Shown one piece after another: positions 16,767 through 25,162 of a stretch of DNA of 64,000 bases (position 1 is the first letter of the stretch; the number at the start of each line of letters is the position of its first letter). The position numbers and the translations under genes are program-made. The notes under the pieces were generated by a model. That model ran no database searches and was not told the DNA's origin. It saw only the letters and a program-made list of their open reading frames with translations. This DNA comes from Pseudooceanicola sediminis. Its GTDB lineage: Bacteria; Pseudomonadota; Alphaproteobacteria; Rhodobacterales; Rhodobacteraceae. The DNA lies in NCBI RefSeq assembly GCF_003575965.1, contig NZ_QWJJ01000019.1:1-64000 (forward strand). The letters are read 5' to 3'.

Positions 16767-16789
16767 AAATCGCCCCTGCAGGGCGATTT
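16767..16789. repeat. Inverted repeat AAATCGCCC / GGGCGATTT
   Basis: A perfect 9-bp inverted repeat with a 5-base loop CTGCA. A T follows the right arm (TTTT in total), so in the + direction it could terminate transcription, but no + strand gene ends near it. In an oriT setting it may be a relaxase or accessory-protein site. Confidence 0.55.
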
Positions 16790-16799
16790 TCTACATTGA

Positions 16800-16852
16800 G
16801 TACAAGCCCTTATGGCCGACTCCACTTGCGTTGGGAGTCGGCGGGCTTGTAC
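16800..16852. repeat. Compound hairpin upstream of mobC
   Basis: The outer arms GTACAAGCCC (16800-16809) and GGGCTTGTAC (16843-16852) are perfect. After a 5-base bulge (16810-16814) the inner arms GCCGACTCC (16815-16823) and GGAGTCGGC (16834-16842) are also perfect, leaving a 10-base loop. The 53-base structure lies 35 bases before the mobC start and is the best single candidate for the oriT recognition hairpin. Confidence 0.6.
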
Positions 16853-16886
16853 GAAGTTGGCAAGAAATAGGAATGTTAACTTCAAA

Positions 16887-17474
16887 ATGCCCCGCCGTCG
16901 CAGACTGTCAGAGATCGAACGATCGACCATCGCCCAGGAGCGCCGGAACGGCGTCTCCGCGGCGTCATTGGCCGCGCGCTACGATGTCAGCCTGAAGACG
17001 ATCTACAACGTGGTGAACCACCGGGATGAGCGTCAGACAGCGAACGGCAGCCGATCGCGGGTTGTGGGGATCCGGGTCTCGGACGACGACCTGCGCCGGT
17101 TCGACGCGGCGCTGTCGCGGCGCGGGATTACGCACCGCTCGGATGCCATGCGCCGACTGATGCTGGCGGCCGAAGGTGTCTTCCTGCCCGACGACGAGAT
17201 GTGTGAAGAGTTGCGCAACCTCGGCGCCGCACTCAACCGGGTCGGCAACAATGTTAACCAGATCGCGCGACGTCTGAACGAGGCCAAGGTGCGGGGCGAG
17301 AGACTGTCCTACCCGGCCTCAAGTCACCGTGACGTCCGCGCCCTTGCAGGTCTGGTCTTCGATCTGGCCGACCAGGTCCAGGAGATGTCGCGTGCGCGGC
17401 GCAGCGTGCTGGACCTTGAGATCAGCTCCGCCCTGGCGGGCCTCGCCGAGAGGGATGAGAATGGCGCGGAGTGA
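16887..17474 (+). CDS. mobC: MobC-type relaxosome accessory protein
   Basis: A 195-residue DNA-binding protein. Residues ~8-50 form a helix-turn-helix (ERSTIAQERRNGVSAASLAARYDVSLKTIYNVV). The centre is a ribbon-helix-helix-like segment (VVGIRVSDDDLRRFDAALSRRGI). The C-terminal part holds the MobC signature LNRVGNNVNQIARRLNEAKVRG. MobC proteins open oriT for the relaxase, as VirD1 does for T-DNA. I take ATG 16887 because the reading frame upstream of it lies in the hairpin. It overlaps the relaxase gene. Confidence 0.85.
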   Translation: MPRRRRLSEIERSTIAQERRNGVSAASLAARYDVSLKTIYNVVNHRDERQTANGSRSRVVGIRVSDDDLRRFDAALSRRGITHRSDAMRRLMLAAEGVFLPDDEMCEELRNLGAALNRVGNNVNQIARRLNEAKVRGERLSYPASSHRDVRALAGLVFDLADQVQEMSRARRSVLDLEISSALAGLAERDENGAE

Positions 17475-19809
17475 CCGGGTCCGTGGCATCGACCCGGCGC
17501 TCTTTGACCGCGGCTGGAGCCGAGTTTCGGGATCCTGGCAAGGGCTTTCCAAGGGCGCGCAGATGGTTCGGGCCGCGCGCGGCTATTCGCCAGCGATTTT
17601 CAAGGCTATCTCGAAAGGGGGCTGCCACACCGGGGCGCAGCTACGGGCGCAGCTCACATATCTCACAACAAAGGCGACCCATATCCTCGACAGTCGCGGC
17701 ACCCATGACGGGAAGAAGCAGCTCTCGGAAGCCGAGATCAACCGATTGGCGCGGCGGTTCGAGAACCAGTGGAACGAGCGCTACAGCCCCAGGCTTGGCC
17801 ATACGTCGCATCTGCTGATGGCATTCCCGGTTGGGACCAGGGGTGAAGAGGTGCGCGATATCACCCAGGCGGTATGCGAGAAGTTCTTTCAAGGCGAGGG
17901 GTCGCAATTCGACTATATTGCTGCAATACACCAAGATCGCGCGCATCCACATGCGCATATCGTTCTGAACCGCCGCAGCAAGGATGGCGAAATGTTCTTT
18001 CTCGGGAAGGATCATCACTTCAACTACGGCGCCTTTCGCGAGGCGATGGTCGAGGCGGCCCAAGTTCATGGGATCCGCCTTGAGGCGACGCGCCGTCTGG
18101 ATCGCGGCGTCACGACCTACCGCGCCGAGATCGATGAAATCTACAAGGCTCGCGACGAAGGTCGTCCCCCAGTCGAGCGCCAGAGAACCGGTGCTGACCT
18201 GGCGGCCGCTCTGGAAACCGTCAGGCACAACGCGTTGATCTACCGCGGGCTCGCGGCGGAGGCGTCACGCTCGAATTTCGAAGACGTGGCCGAAGCGCTC
18301 GAGAGTGCCAGCACCATCCTTGCCAGTGGCGGTCAGATTCAATCTGACGGAGCCATCTACATGTCCCAAGACGAAGCAGCGTTCGACACGCTGATCACCG
18401 AGTTTTCTCAGAACATTCGCCAGATCGAGGCGGCGATCGACAGGGCGCCGGCGGCCGGGCGGCCGGTGATCGAGCGCAAGCTGACCGACGTTCTGGCCTC
18501 GGTCGCGCATTTGAACCCGCTCGGGGATCGCTCCGCCGCCCTGATCGATGCCCCGTCCCGGGACGGCATCTATGCAAGGCCGAACTTAAGTGAAGAACAC
18601 CTCGCGCGTCTTGACGATGGAGAGGTGGCATCAAAGCTGACCGAGGCGTTGCAAGGCACGGGCATCGATGCCGAGGCTGTGGCCGCGCGCCTGCGGGAGG
18701 GGGCAGGCAATGCCGCATTGGAGCGCCAGTGGCTGGCACAGGATCTGCAGGGGATTGCCAAAGCAAGCGACCTCGATCTGGAGAAATCTGCGGACCGGGA
18801 AGAAGCGCTCGACCGGCTGGAAGCCGTGCATGTTCGGTTGGGCGATGTCCTGACCGACGTACGCGTCCTTCGCGCGCCAACCGAGATCGACGAGGTGGAC
18901 AACGCTGAGCCAGAGCTCGGCGAGCGGTTGGCGGCACCCGGGGGTGATCTCGAGAAGGACGGGCCCGACATTTTTGCCCCATCGGAGCGGCAGGCGTTCA
19001 GGGCGCTGGTGGCGCAGTTCCGTCGGACGGATTTCGATCATCCGTTCTCCGACGACCCGTCCGTCCGGCGGGCGGGCGCCGTGGAGGTTGAAGAGGCCCG
19101 CGTCGCGTTCGACGCCTATGCGCAGAGATCTCCGCAACATGCCGAATTGGCCTCGATGGCTTGGGAACAGATGACTGACAGTCGAATGCCGCCGCAATAT
19201 GCGGTATCGGAGCAGGACCGCACGCTTCATGCTGGCGACATGGACCTCGCCTTGCGGGATCCTTCGGATCATCTCGGTCCGATTACCGAAGAGCTCCGCA
19301 CCCTCGCCCGCTATCGCACGGAGATGCCGGATGACGAGTTCGAGCAGGCCGTCCAGGACGAAATCAATCACCTTCGTTCGCTCGGCGCGTCGCGTGCCTA
19401 TATCAGCGAGCGCAGTTTCGAGATCGAGGACCAGGCGCGACAAGATTACGCCGAGCGCCGGTATCTGGAAGAGACAGCGCCAACCGTTATGGCCTTTGTG
19501 CGAAACGCCGACGTCGGGACCTCGGCCTCCGAGGCAGAGCAGCAGGACATCGTCCGGCAGATAAACGAGCGACTAAGCCCCGACGCAATCGACGCGCTGC
19601 GGGCCGGTAACGCGGACGTCCTGGACACATTCACCGAGGATCCGGTGCGCCAGCTTGAACTCGCCAAGACCTACCTCCAGAGCAGCGAGGTCACCGCGCA
19701 TGGCCCGGCCATGGAGCGCGTTCTCGATGCATTGGCGGAAGAACAGATAGAGGCGCAGCGCGCACGCCACGCTTCGGCAGATGGCGAGAAGGGGATCACC
19801 CATGGATAA
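17461..19809 (+). CDS. virD2: VirD2-type relaxase (MobA/VirD2 family)
   Basis: A 782-residue relaxase. The N-terminal ~250 residues form the nicking domain, with a candidate nucleophile tyrosine in AQLTYLTTKA and metal-binding motif III HPHAHIVLNRR (~163). The acidic, helical C-terminal ~500 residues are much longer than in Agrobacterium VirD2 and would bind the coupling protein. The gene begins within mobC (an ATG at 17455 is an alternative) and overlaps virD4 by 8 bases, so the three are co-translated. It nicks oriT and pilots the strand. Confidence 0.9.
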   Translation: MARSDRVRGIDPALFDRGWSRVSGSWQGLSKGAQMVRAARGYSPAIFKAISKGGCHTGAQLRAQLTYLTTKATHILDSRGTHDGKKQLSEAEINRLARRFENQWNERYSPRLGHTSHLLMAFPVGTRGEEVRDITQAVCEKFFQGEGSQFDYIAAIHQDRAHPHAHIVLNRRSKDGEMFFLGKDHHFNYGAFREAMVEAAQVHGIRLEATRRLDRGVTTYRAEIDEIYKARDEGRPPVERQRTGADLAAALETVRHNALIYRGLAAEASRSNFEDVAEALESASTILASGGQIQSDGAIYMSQDEAAFDTLITEFSQNIRQIEAAIDRAPAAGRPVIERKLTDVLASVAHLNPLGDRSAALIDAPSRDGIYARPNLSEEHLARLDDGEVASKLTEALQGTGIDAEAVAARLREGAGNAALERQWLAQDLQGIAKASDLDLEKSADREEALDRLEAVHVRLGDVLTDVRVLRAPTEIDEVDNAEPELGERLAAPGGDLEKDGPDIFAPSERQAFRALVAQFRRTDFDHPFSDDPSVRRAGAVEVEEARVAFDAYAQRSPQHAELASMAWEQMTDSRMPPQYAVSEQDRTLHAGDMDLALRDPSDHLGPITEELRTLARYRTEMPDDEFEQAVQDEINHLRSLGASRAYISERSFEIEDQARQDYAERRYLEETAPTVMAFVRNADVGTSASEAEQQDIVRQINERLSPDAIDALRAGNADVLDTFTEDPVRQLELAKTYLQSSEVTAHGPAMERVLDALAEEQIEAQRARHASADGEKGITHG

Positions 19810-21769
19810 AGGCAAGATTGCCCTCGGAGTGTTGAGCCTCGTGCTGGTCGGTCTCGCCATGGGCTATGTCGTGGCGACCGGCTTTGTCATGTTCCGCTAT
19901 GGGCTTTCTCCCACGCGTTTCGACGTCACCCTGCTTGCCCGCGAATATCGGGGTCTGTCTGAGTCTGCACGAAAAGACTTCCTCTGGGTGAACCTCATCC
20001 TGGGCGGCTTCGCCCTCACATCGCTGATGCTGAGCGTCACGCTTCTGGGGGATGCATTGACCCGCTTCGGGACGACGCATTGGCAGACGCGCAGCGAGAT
20101 GAAGAGGAACGGTTTCTTTGCCAAGCCCGGCGGCGGCTTCCTTCTGGGCAAGCTCGGCTCCCCGAAATCCAAGCGCCCGTTCCTTGTCTCAAAAACCTTC
20201 CCCCACGCGCTGATCGTGGCGCCTACAGGCCGGGGCAAGGGCGTGGGGTTCGTGATCCCGAACCTTCTGACCTTCAAGGGCTCGGCCGTGGTGCTCGACG
20301 TGAAAGGCGAGAACTTCCGCGAGACCTCGCGCTTCCGCGCCAGCATGGGGGACAAGGTTTTCCGCTTCGCGCCGACCGACTGGGACCGACCGACACATCG
20401 CTATAATCCGCTGGCGCGCATTGCTGCCATGACCAACCCCGACCGGCAGCAGATGGAGCTGAAACTCACCGCGAAGCTCTTTCTGCAGACCGACAATGAA
20501 AAGCTGAGCGGGCTTTTGGCCGGGGGTATCGACCTCTTCGTGGCGGCCGGTCTTCTGGCCTTCGAGCGCGGTGTGCCGACCATCGGCGAGATCTATCGCA
20601 TCACAGCCTCGGGGGGCGACAAGCAGAAGGAATACCTGAAGCGTTCACAGGAGGTGAAGAACACGTCGGCCAAACTGATCTTCGAGCGTATGGCATCGAC
20701 CAACAACGACACGCTCACTTCCTACCTCTCCCTCCTGATGACATCGGGTCTCGACACTTGGGACAACCGCGCGATTGACGCGGCCACCGCGACCTCTGAC
20801 TTCTCATTCCGGGATATCCGCCGCCGCCCACATGCGATCTATCTTGTGGTCGAATCCGAGATGATCCGACCGCTTGCCCCGCTGATCCGCCTCTTCTTTT
20901 CGGATCTGATTGCCTCGCTGCAGGCACAGGAACCCGGCGATGACGAGCCTTGGCCCGTGATGATCATGCTCGACGAGTTTGACCGGCTCGGGAAAATGCC
21001 AATCGTCGCCGAAAGCATAAAGACGCTGCGCTCCTTCGGCGGCAACCTCGCCATCGTGACCCAGACGATCCCGGCGCTGGACGAGATCTATGGTGAGAAC
21101 ACCCGCAGGTCGCTGCAGGGCGGCGCCGGCGTGAAGCTCTACCTCACCCCGTCCGAGCAGAAGACCATCGAGGAATTGAGCCAGGCTGTCGGCAAGACCA
21201 CCAAGCGTGTGGTGACCCGCTCCCGTGCTGTTGGACGCAATCCATTCGAAGGGCGCAGCGTCTCTGAGAGGACAGAAGATACCCCGCTGCTGACCGAGGA
21301 TGAGGCCCGACGCATGGACCTCGACGAGGTCATTCTAGTGATAGACGCGCAAATGCCGATCCGGGCAAGAAGGGTGAAGTATTTCGAGGACCCGGTGTTG
21401 AAGGTTCTGCACGCCGGTCAATCGGGAAGCCTCCCATATCCGGACGAGGACGGCGTGCGGCGGGATCGGCAGATGTCAGAAACCCGCGATACCGTGGAGA
21501 AACTGAGGCAGGAGTTGCAGGAGGTGCGGGCAGCAAATGTAGCTCAGGGATCCGGTCCAAATGCGCCGAAGTCGGGGACTGACGCATCGAAGTCCGAACC
21601 TGTCAGCTCAGCAAAGGCACGAGGCCGCGCGGCGCGCGCTGCCGCGAGTGGCGGTGGCCAAGGCCAACTGGCGCTTGATATCGAAGGGCTAGGGATTGAG
21701 GGTGCAGACAAGACAATGTTGGCCTCGGCCGTTCAAACAACGAGAGCAATCATTGCCGAACATGGGTGA
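19802..21769 (+). CDS. virD4: VirD4/TraG type IV coupling protein
   Basis: A 655-residue inner-membrane ATPase linking the relaxosome to a type IV secretion channel. Two membrane segments occupy ~7-32 and ~62-85. Walker A is APTGRGKGVGF (~140), Walker B MIMLDEFDRLGK (~390), and the coupling-protein signatures DVKGENFRETS and VTQTIPALDEIYGENT are present. The C-terminal ~110 residues are low-complexity. ATG 19802 lies inside the relaxase stop region. No virB genes are in the window, so the channel must be encoded elsewhere on the replicon or by a helper. Confidence 0.93.
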   Translation: MDKGKIALGVLSLVLVGLAMGYVVATGFVMFRYGLSPTRFDVTLLAREYRGLSESARKDFLWVNLILGGFALTSLMLSVTLLGDALTRFGTTHWQTRSEMKRNGFFAKPGGGFLLGKLGSPKSKRPFLVSKTFPHALIVAPTGRGKGVGFVIPNLLTFKGSAVVLDVKGENFRETSRFRASMGDKVFRFAPTDWDRPTHRYNPLARIAAMTNPDRQQMELKLTAKLFLQTDNEKLSGLLAGGIDLFVAAGLLAFERGVPTIGEIYRITASGGDKQKEYLKRSQEVKNTSAKLIFERMASTNNDTLTSYLSLLMTSGLDTWDNRAIDAATATSDFSFRDIRRRPHAIYLVVESEMIRPLAPLIRLFFSDLIASLQAQEPGDDEPWPVMIMLDEFDRLGKMPIVAESIKTLRSFGGNLAIVTQTIPALDEIYGENTRRSLQGGAGVKLYLTPSEQKTIEELSQAVGKTTKRVVTRSRAVGRNPFEGRSVSERTEDTPLLTEDEARRMDLDEVILVIDAQMPIRARRVKYFEDPVLKVLHAGQSGSLPYPDEDGVRRDRQMSETRDTVEKLRQELQEVRAANVAQGSGPNAPKSGTDASKSEPVSSAKARGRAARAAASGGGQGQLALDIEGLGIEGADKTMLASAVQTTRAIIAEHG

Positions 21770-22048
21770 GCGATGGCCGTCACAAGCTGGGCGTTGCTGT
21801 CGTGTTGCTTGCCAAATTGACCGCAATCTGCACACGGGAGCGGTCTACTGCTTGGGATCTATCTGAAATTTGGCCCAATCCTCCAGCACTGGAACAATGG
21901 GCTGACCAAGATCGCATCCTGCTCTCGATACAGACATCGGAGAGAGCGACCGCGAGGTCGAATCGCCTCCGTCACTCAAAGCAATGCTCCTGCTCCTTTC
22001 TCAGTTGCAGACCTCCGAAAGCCACGATTCATCGCTACGTTCAGCGCG
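21770..22048. other. Boundary region between transfer module and metal island
   Basis: No gene is convincing here. A frame from GTG 21766 overlapping the virD4 stop to 22077 runs through, but its protein is cysteine/arginine-rich without a domain and it runs into the convergent gene. The stretch separates two functionally distinct blocks and may mark an insertion junction. No transposon ends were recognised. Confidence 0.35.
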
Positions 22049-22609
22049 TCAATGTGTTGTTTCACCTCGCGCGATAGCAATGTGGTGAGCGCGATGATGG
22101 TCGCCCGTTGCCATCAGACCAAAGAAACCGAGGGCCTGGATTTGGCTAGCGTATTTGCCGACAGGATCCGTAACTGTCCATAAAAGGGCTTCCACGCCGA
22201 ATTCCACATCTGATGTCCACCCGGTCTCGGCCGCGAGAACCGGTCCGTGAGCCGGGACCATGCGCCTGGCGGCATCTCCGGCAGGTCCTGTCAGCGACAC
22301 GCGCATCGCCAGCCCATTGGGTCGTTGCTCCGTCTCGACCGCGCCACTCAGGACAAGTGCGTTCATATCGACAAGGTGCGCGCGCAGGGCGTCGATGTTC
22401 ACATTGCCCCAATCGGTAACCGGGTCTGCTCTGAGGATTTCGACGATCTCGGCGATGGCGGCAAACGCATCCTGGCCCGGCTCGCGCGGAATGTTGTCGC
22501 TTTCGGGAGATGGCATATGGGCGCTGTGATCCATCTGCTGGGCCGGGGCCGGGTCAAAAGACAACATCGCGATAGCCAACGCGGTGATTGTTGCTTTGGT
22601 GATGCTCAT
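22049..22609 (-). CDS. Periplasmic protein of unknown function next to copper genes
   Basis: A 186-residue exported protein. It has a signal peptide (SITKATITALAIAMLSFDPAPAQ) and then a Met/His start to the mature part (QQMDHSAHM) typical of periplasmic copper handlers. The remainder contains ADPVTDWGNVNIDALRAHLVDMNALVL and a histidine-rich end (TGDHHRAHHIAIARG). I do not recognise a named family. It diverges from the Crp/Fnr gene, sharing the upstream region that holds a TGATnnnnATCA site. It may bind copper or heme. Confidence 0.6.
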   Translation of the reverse strand: MSITKATITALAIAMLSFDPAPAQQMDHSAHMPSPESDNIPREPGQDAFAAIAEIVEILRADPVTDWGNVNIDALRAHLVDMNALVLSGAVETEQRPNGLAMRVSLTGPAGDAARRMVPAHGPVLAAETGWTSDVEFGVEALLWTVTDPVGKYASQIQALGFFGLMATGDHHRAHHIAIARGETTH

Positions 22610-22663
22610 CGTGCTCAGCTCCGTGCCGGTTGCCGAAATAATACGTAGCAAGCAGCGTACTGC

Positions 22664-23284
22664 ATGAATATGATCACGATCATGTCAAAGCCGGATTTCT
22701 TCAGGGCCATTGAAGCGGTATGTCCCGCGACAGCTACGAACACGATCTTGCTTGAGGTCGGAGAACCACTGTTTCATCAGGGTGATGCATCTCCTGGTCT
22801 CTCGGTCGTTCTGGAAGGCTGTGTCGAACTCGTCCGGTGGACGTTATCGGGGCGGGCCGTCAGAATCCACGCAGCAGAGGCTGGCGAAACCTTCGCCGAA
22901 GCGTCGCTCTTCGCCCCGGCTTGCCATTGCGACGCGATTGCTATTGCCCAGACCCGACTTACGACGATCAGGAAAGAAGACGTGCTTTCGGCCGTCGCCG
23001 ACAATCCCGACCTGGCGACGGGGCTCCTTCATCATCTTGCGGGGAACCTGATGCAAGCGCGGCGTCTTCTGGAGCTTCGAGCGACATCGCCACTGACCGA
23101 TGCCGTGCTGGCGAGGCTGTCCGAACTGGTCGACGCGGCGGGGTGGTTGCCCGAAGACGTGCCGCTGCAGTCGCTCGCCGCGGATGCGGGCGTCACTGCG
23201 CCCGCGCTCTATCGTACGCTTGCGGCGCTGGAACGAGATGGCTTGATCGAGAGACCGGCACGCGGGCGCGTTCGATTGGTGTGA
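22664..23284 (+). CDS. Crp/Fnr-family transcription regulator
   Basis: A ~206-residue regulator with an N-terminal cyclic-nucleotide-binding-like barrel (VGEPLFHQGDASPGLSVVLEG) and a C-terminal winged helix (LPLQSLAADAGVTAPALYRTLAALERDGLIE). Several cysteines (VCPA, EGCVE, PACHC) could bind metal or a cluster, but the spacing is not that of Fnr. The start is uncertain: ATG 22664 lacks a ribosome site, and ATG 22682 is in frame. An Fnr-type box covers both. It lies 82 bases before the multicopper oxidase, a plausible target. Confidence 0.85.
   Translation: MNMITIMSKPDFFRAIEAVCPATATNTILLEVGEPLFHQGDASPGLSVVLEGCVELVRWTLSGRAVRIHAAEAGETFAEASLFAPACHCDAIAIAQTRLTTIRKEDVLSAVADNPDLATGLLHHLAGNLMQARRLLELRATSPLTDAVLARLSELVDAAGWLPEDVPLQSLAADAGVTAPALYRTLAALERDGLIERPARGRVRLV
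22670..22683. promoter_or_regulatory. Fnr-type dyad ATGATCACGATCAT at the regulator's own start
   Basis: The core TGAT-CACG-ATCA fits the Fnr/Dnr pattern TGATnnnnATCA, and the outer A/T also pair. It lies at the start codon of the Crp/Fnr gene and 61 bases from the divergent exported-protein gene, so it could repress the former and control the latter. Confidence 0.5.
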
Positions 23285-23304
23285 AGTATTTGTTTTCGTC
23301 GTCA

Positions 23305-23335
23305 TTGACCTTCCAGTACGGGGAGCACCAGCTTC
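23305..23335 (+). promoter_or_regulatory. Candidate CueR-type promoter of the multicopper oxidase
   Basis: A TTGACC -35 (23305-23310) is followed by TTCCAGTACGGGGAGCACC, a 19-base spacer of MerR-family length with an imperfect dyad. The first 14 bases are identical to the clear CueR-type promoter at 38166-38196. The expected -10 (AGCTTC, 23330-23335) is poor, so this may be a degenerate site. Confidence 0.45.
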
Positions 23336-23365
23336 CTCCCAATAGATTGTTTGGAGTTCGAAGAG

Positions 23366-24913
23366 ATGCCGTCACGTCGTCAATTTCTTTCGTTCGCGGG
23401 CGGCGCTGTGCTGAGAGCCGGGTCTTTCGTTCCGCGGCGCCTCTTCGCTGAGACCCCGGGGGCACCGAGGACGCTATCTCTCGGCACGCGAACGATCGAC
23501 GTGCATGGAAGAGCGGCGACGGTCTTCGGTATTCTGGACGGCGCCGGCCAGAACGGCCTTGATCTCTACCAGTCCGAGGGATTCGATGTTCGGCTTGCCA
23601 ACGGAACAGATGCGTCGACCGTGATCCACTGGCATGGACTCACACCGCCCTTCGAATATGACGGGACCGAGGTGGCGCAAGCCCTCGTGGCCCCTGGAAC
23701 AACCCATGACTATCGCTTTGATCTCAGTCGGAGCGGCACGTTCTGGATGCATTCACATCACGGCCTGACCGAACAAAGTCTGCTCGCCGCGCCCCTGATC
23801 GTGCGCGCCGACAGCGAACGCGCGATCGATCGCCAGGACGTGACGATCATGCTGCACGACTTCAGCTTCACGCCCCCAGAGGAACTCCTCGCGCGGCTGA
23901 CCGGGCAGGACGCGACAGTCATCGGCTCGGGGACGGCTGCCATGAACATGGGAATGATGCGGACGGGACCGGGAAGCATGGCCGGCATGGATCACTCCGG
24001 AACGGCTGGCATGGACAACGGTTCGATGCCGGGGACGGGTGCCGCGCCCGCCATGGGCGAAATGGCTGGCATGGATCACGCCGCGATGGGCCATGGCAAC
24101 ATGCAGATGGACTTGAACGATATTGCCTTCGACGCCTACCTTGCCAATGATCGCGACCTTTCCGACCCCTTGGTAGTCCCGGTCGACCGGGGCGGCCGGG
24201 TGCGGTTGCGGATCATCAATGGCGCCGCCTCGACCAATTTCTGGATCGATCTCGGCGGGCTGAACGGAACGCTCGTCGCCGTCGATGGGATGGACGTGTC
24301 TCCCGTGTTCGGCGGCCATTTCGAGATCGCCATGGCACAACGCCTCGATATCGAAGTCGTGGTTCCGGGCGATGGCGGGGTCTTCCCGATCCTGGCGCAG
24401 CGCGAAGGTGACCGGACCCGCACCGGGATCGTTCTGGCCACGGCCGGTGCACAGATCGCCAAGGTGCCTTCCGAGGCAGAGAGAATTGCGCCCCCTGTCC
24501 TGCTCGATCTCGAGCGCCAGCTTGTGGCGGCGGCACCACTCGCCGCCCGAACCCCGGATCGGCGGATCGCGCTCGATCTGACCGGCGATATGATGAGCTA
24601 TGTCTGGGGACTGAACGGGTTGACCTATGAGGAACGCAGCCCCCTTGAGGTAACGAGTGGCGATCGTGTGGAAATAACACTGCGCAACCAGACGATGATG
24701 TCGCATCCGATGCACCTGCACGGGCACCATTTCCAGGTTGTAGGTCTTGGAGCCGCGCGATTGAATGGCGCGCTGCGTGACACCGTGATCGTGCCGCCGA
24801 TGGAAAGCGTGACAATCGCGTTCGACGCCGACAATCCCGGCGAGTGGCCGCTGCACTGCCACAACCTCTATCACATGGCAGCAGGCATGATGACGACTGT
24901 TGAGTATGTCTGA
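23366..24913 (+). CDS. Multicopper oxidase (CueO/CopA-like), Tat-exported
   Basis: A 515-residue periplasmic multicopper oxidase, probably oxidising Cu+. ATG 23366 gives a twin-arginine signal, SRRQFLSF (3-10). The copper ligands are complete: HWHG (~88), HSHHG, HPMHLHGHHF and the C-terminal HCHNLYHMAAGM. Between cupredoxin domains 1 and 2 is an insert of ~60 residues of repeated MAGMDH/MGHGNMQM units, a Met/His-rich copper-binding segment. It is preceded by the Crp/Fnr gene and a CueR-like promoter. Confidence 0.92.
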   Translation: MPSRRQFLSFAGGAVLRAGSFVPRRLFAETPGAPRTLSLGTRTIDVHGRAATVFGILDGAGQNGLDLYQSEGFDVRLANGTDASTVIHWHGLTPPFEYDGTEVAQALVAPGTTHDYRFDLSRSGTFWMHSHHGLTEQSLLAAPLIVRADSERAIDRQDVTIMLHDFSFTPPEELLARLTGQDATVIGSGTAAMNMGMMRTGPGSMAGMDHSGTAGMDNGSMPGTGAAPAMGEMAGMDHAAMGHGNMQMDLNDIAFDAYLANDRDLSDPLVVPVDRGGRVRLRIINGAASTNFWIDLGGLNGTLVAVDGMDVSPVFGGHFEIAMAQRLDIEVVVPGDGGVFPILAQREGDRTRTGIVLATAGAQIAKVPSEAERIAPPVLLDLERQLVAAAPLAARTPDRRIALDLTGDMMSYVWGLNGLTYEERSPLEVTSGDRVEITLRNQTMMSHPMHLHGHHFQVVGLGAARLNGALRDTVIVPPMESVTIAFDADNPGEWPLHCHNLYHMAAGMMTTVEYV

Positions 24914-25162
24914 AGCTTGCTCTCCCGAAGAGATCGAGGCGATGGGATCGTCTGATCATCAATCGCTGAAGCCATGACCGCGCAACTAACGCCAATCAGT
25001 CTCCGGTAAACCCGGCGCGGTTCAAGCGAACGCCCTGTAAGCAAGCCGAAATTGCGCGCCGCGCAGGGCGAGATCAAGTTTGAATGCTCCGATCCCCAAA
25101 AACGCCAAATATTTCTCTTGCCGCAGCACGTGCCATCGACGACCAGGCTTCAAGCGTGAAAG

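Larger units (their letters stand above)
16377..16886. other. Divergent intergenic region, probable oriT
   Basis: About 510 bases without a convincing gene separate the VirC-like genes from MobC/relaxase, the usual site of oriT. It holds a 9-bp inverted repeat (16767-16789), a compound hairpin (16800-16852) and short imperfect direct repeats: GTCGGGATGCG at 16459 and 16571, and TGCAGGTGACG near 16606 and 16664. No exact RP4- or T-border-type nic sequence was found, so the nick site is not assigned. Confidence 0.5.
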
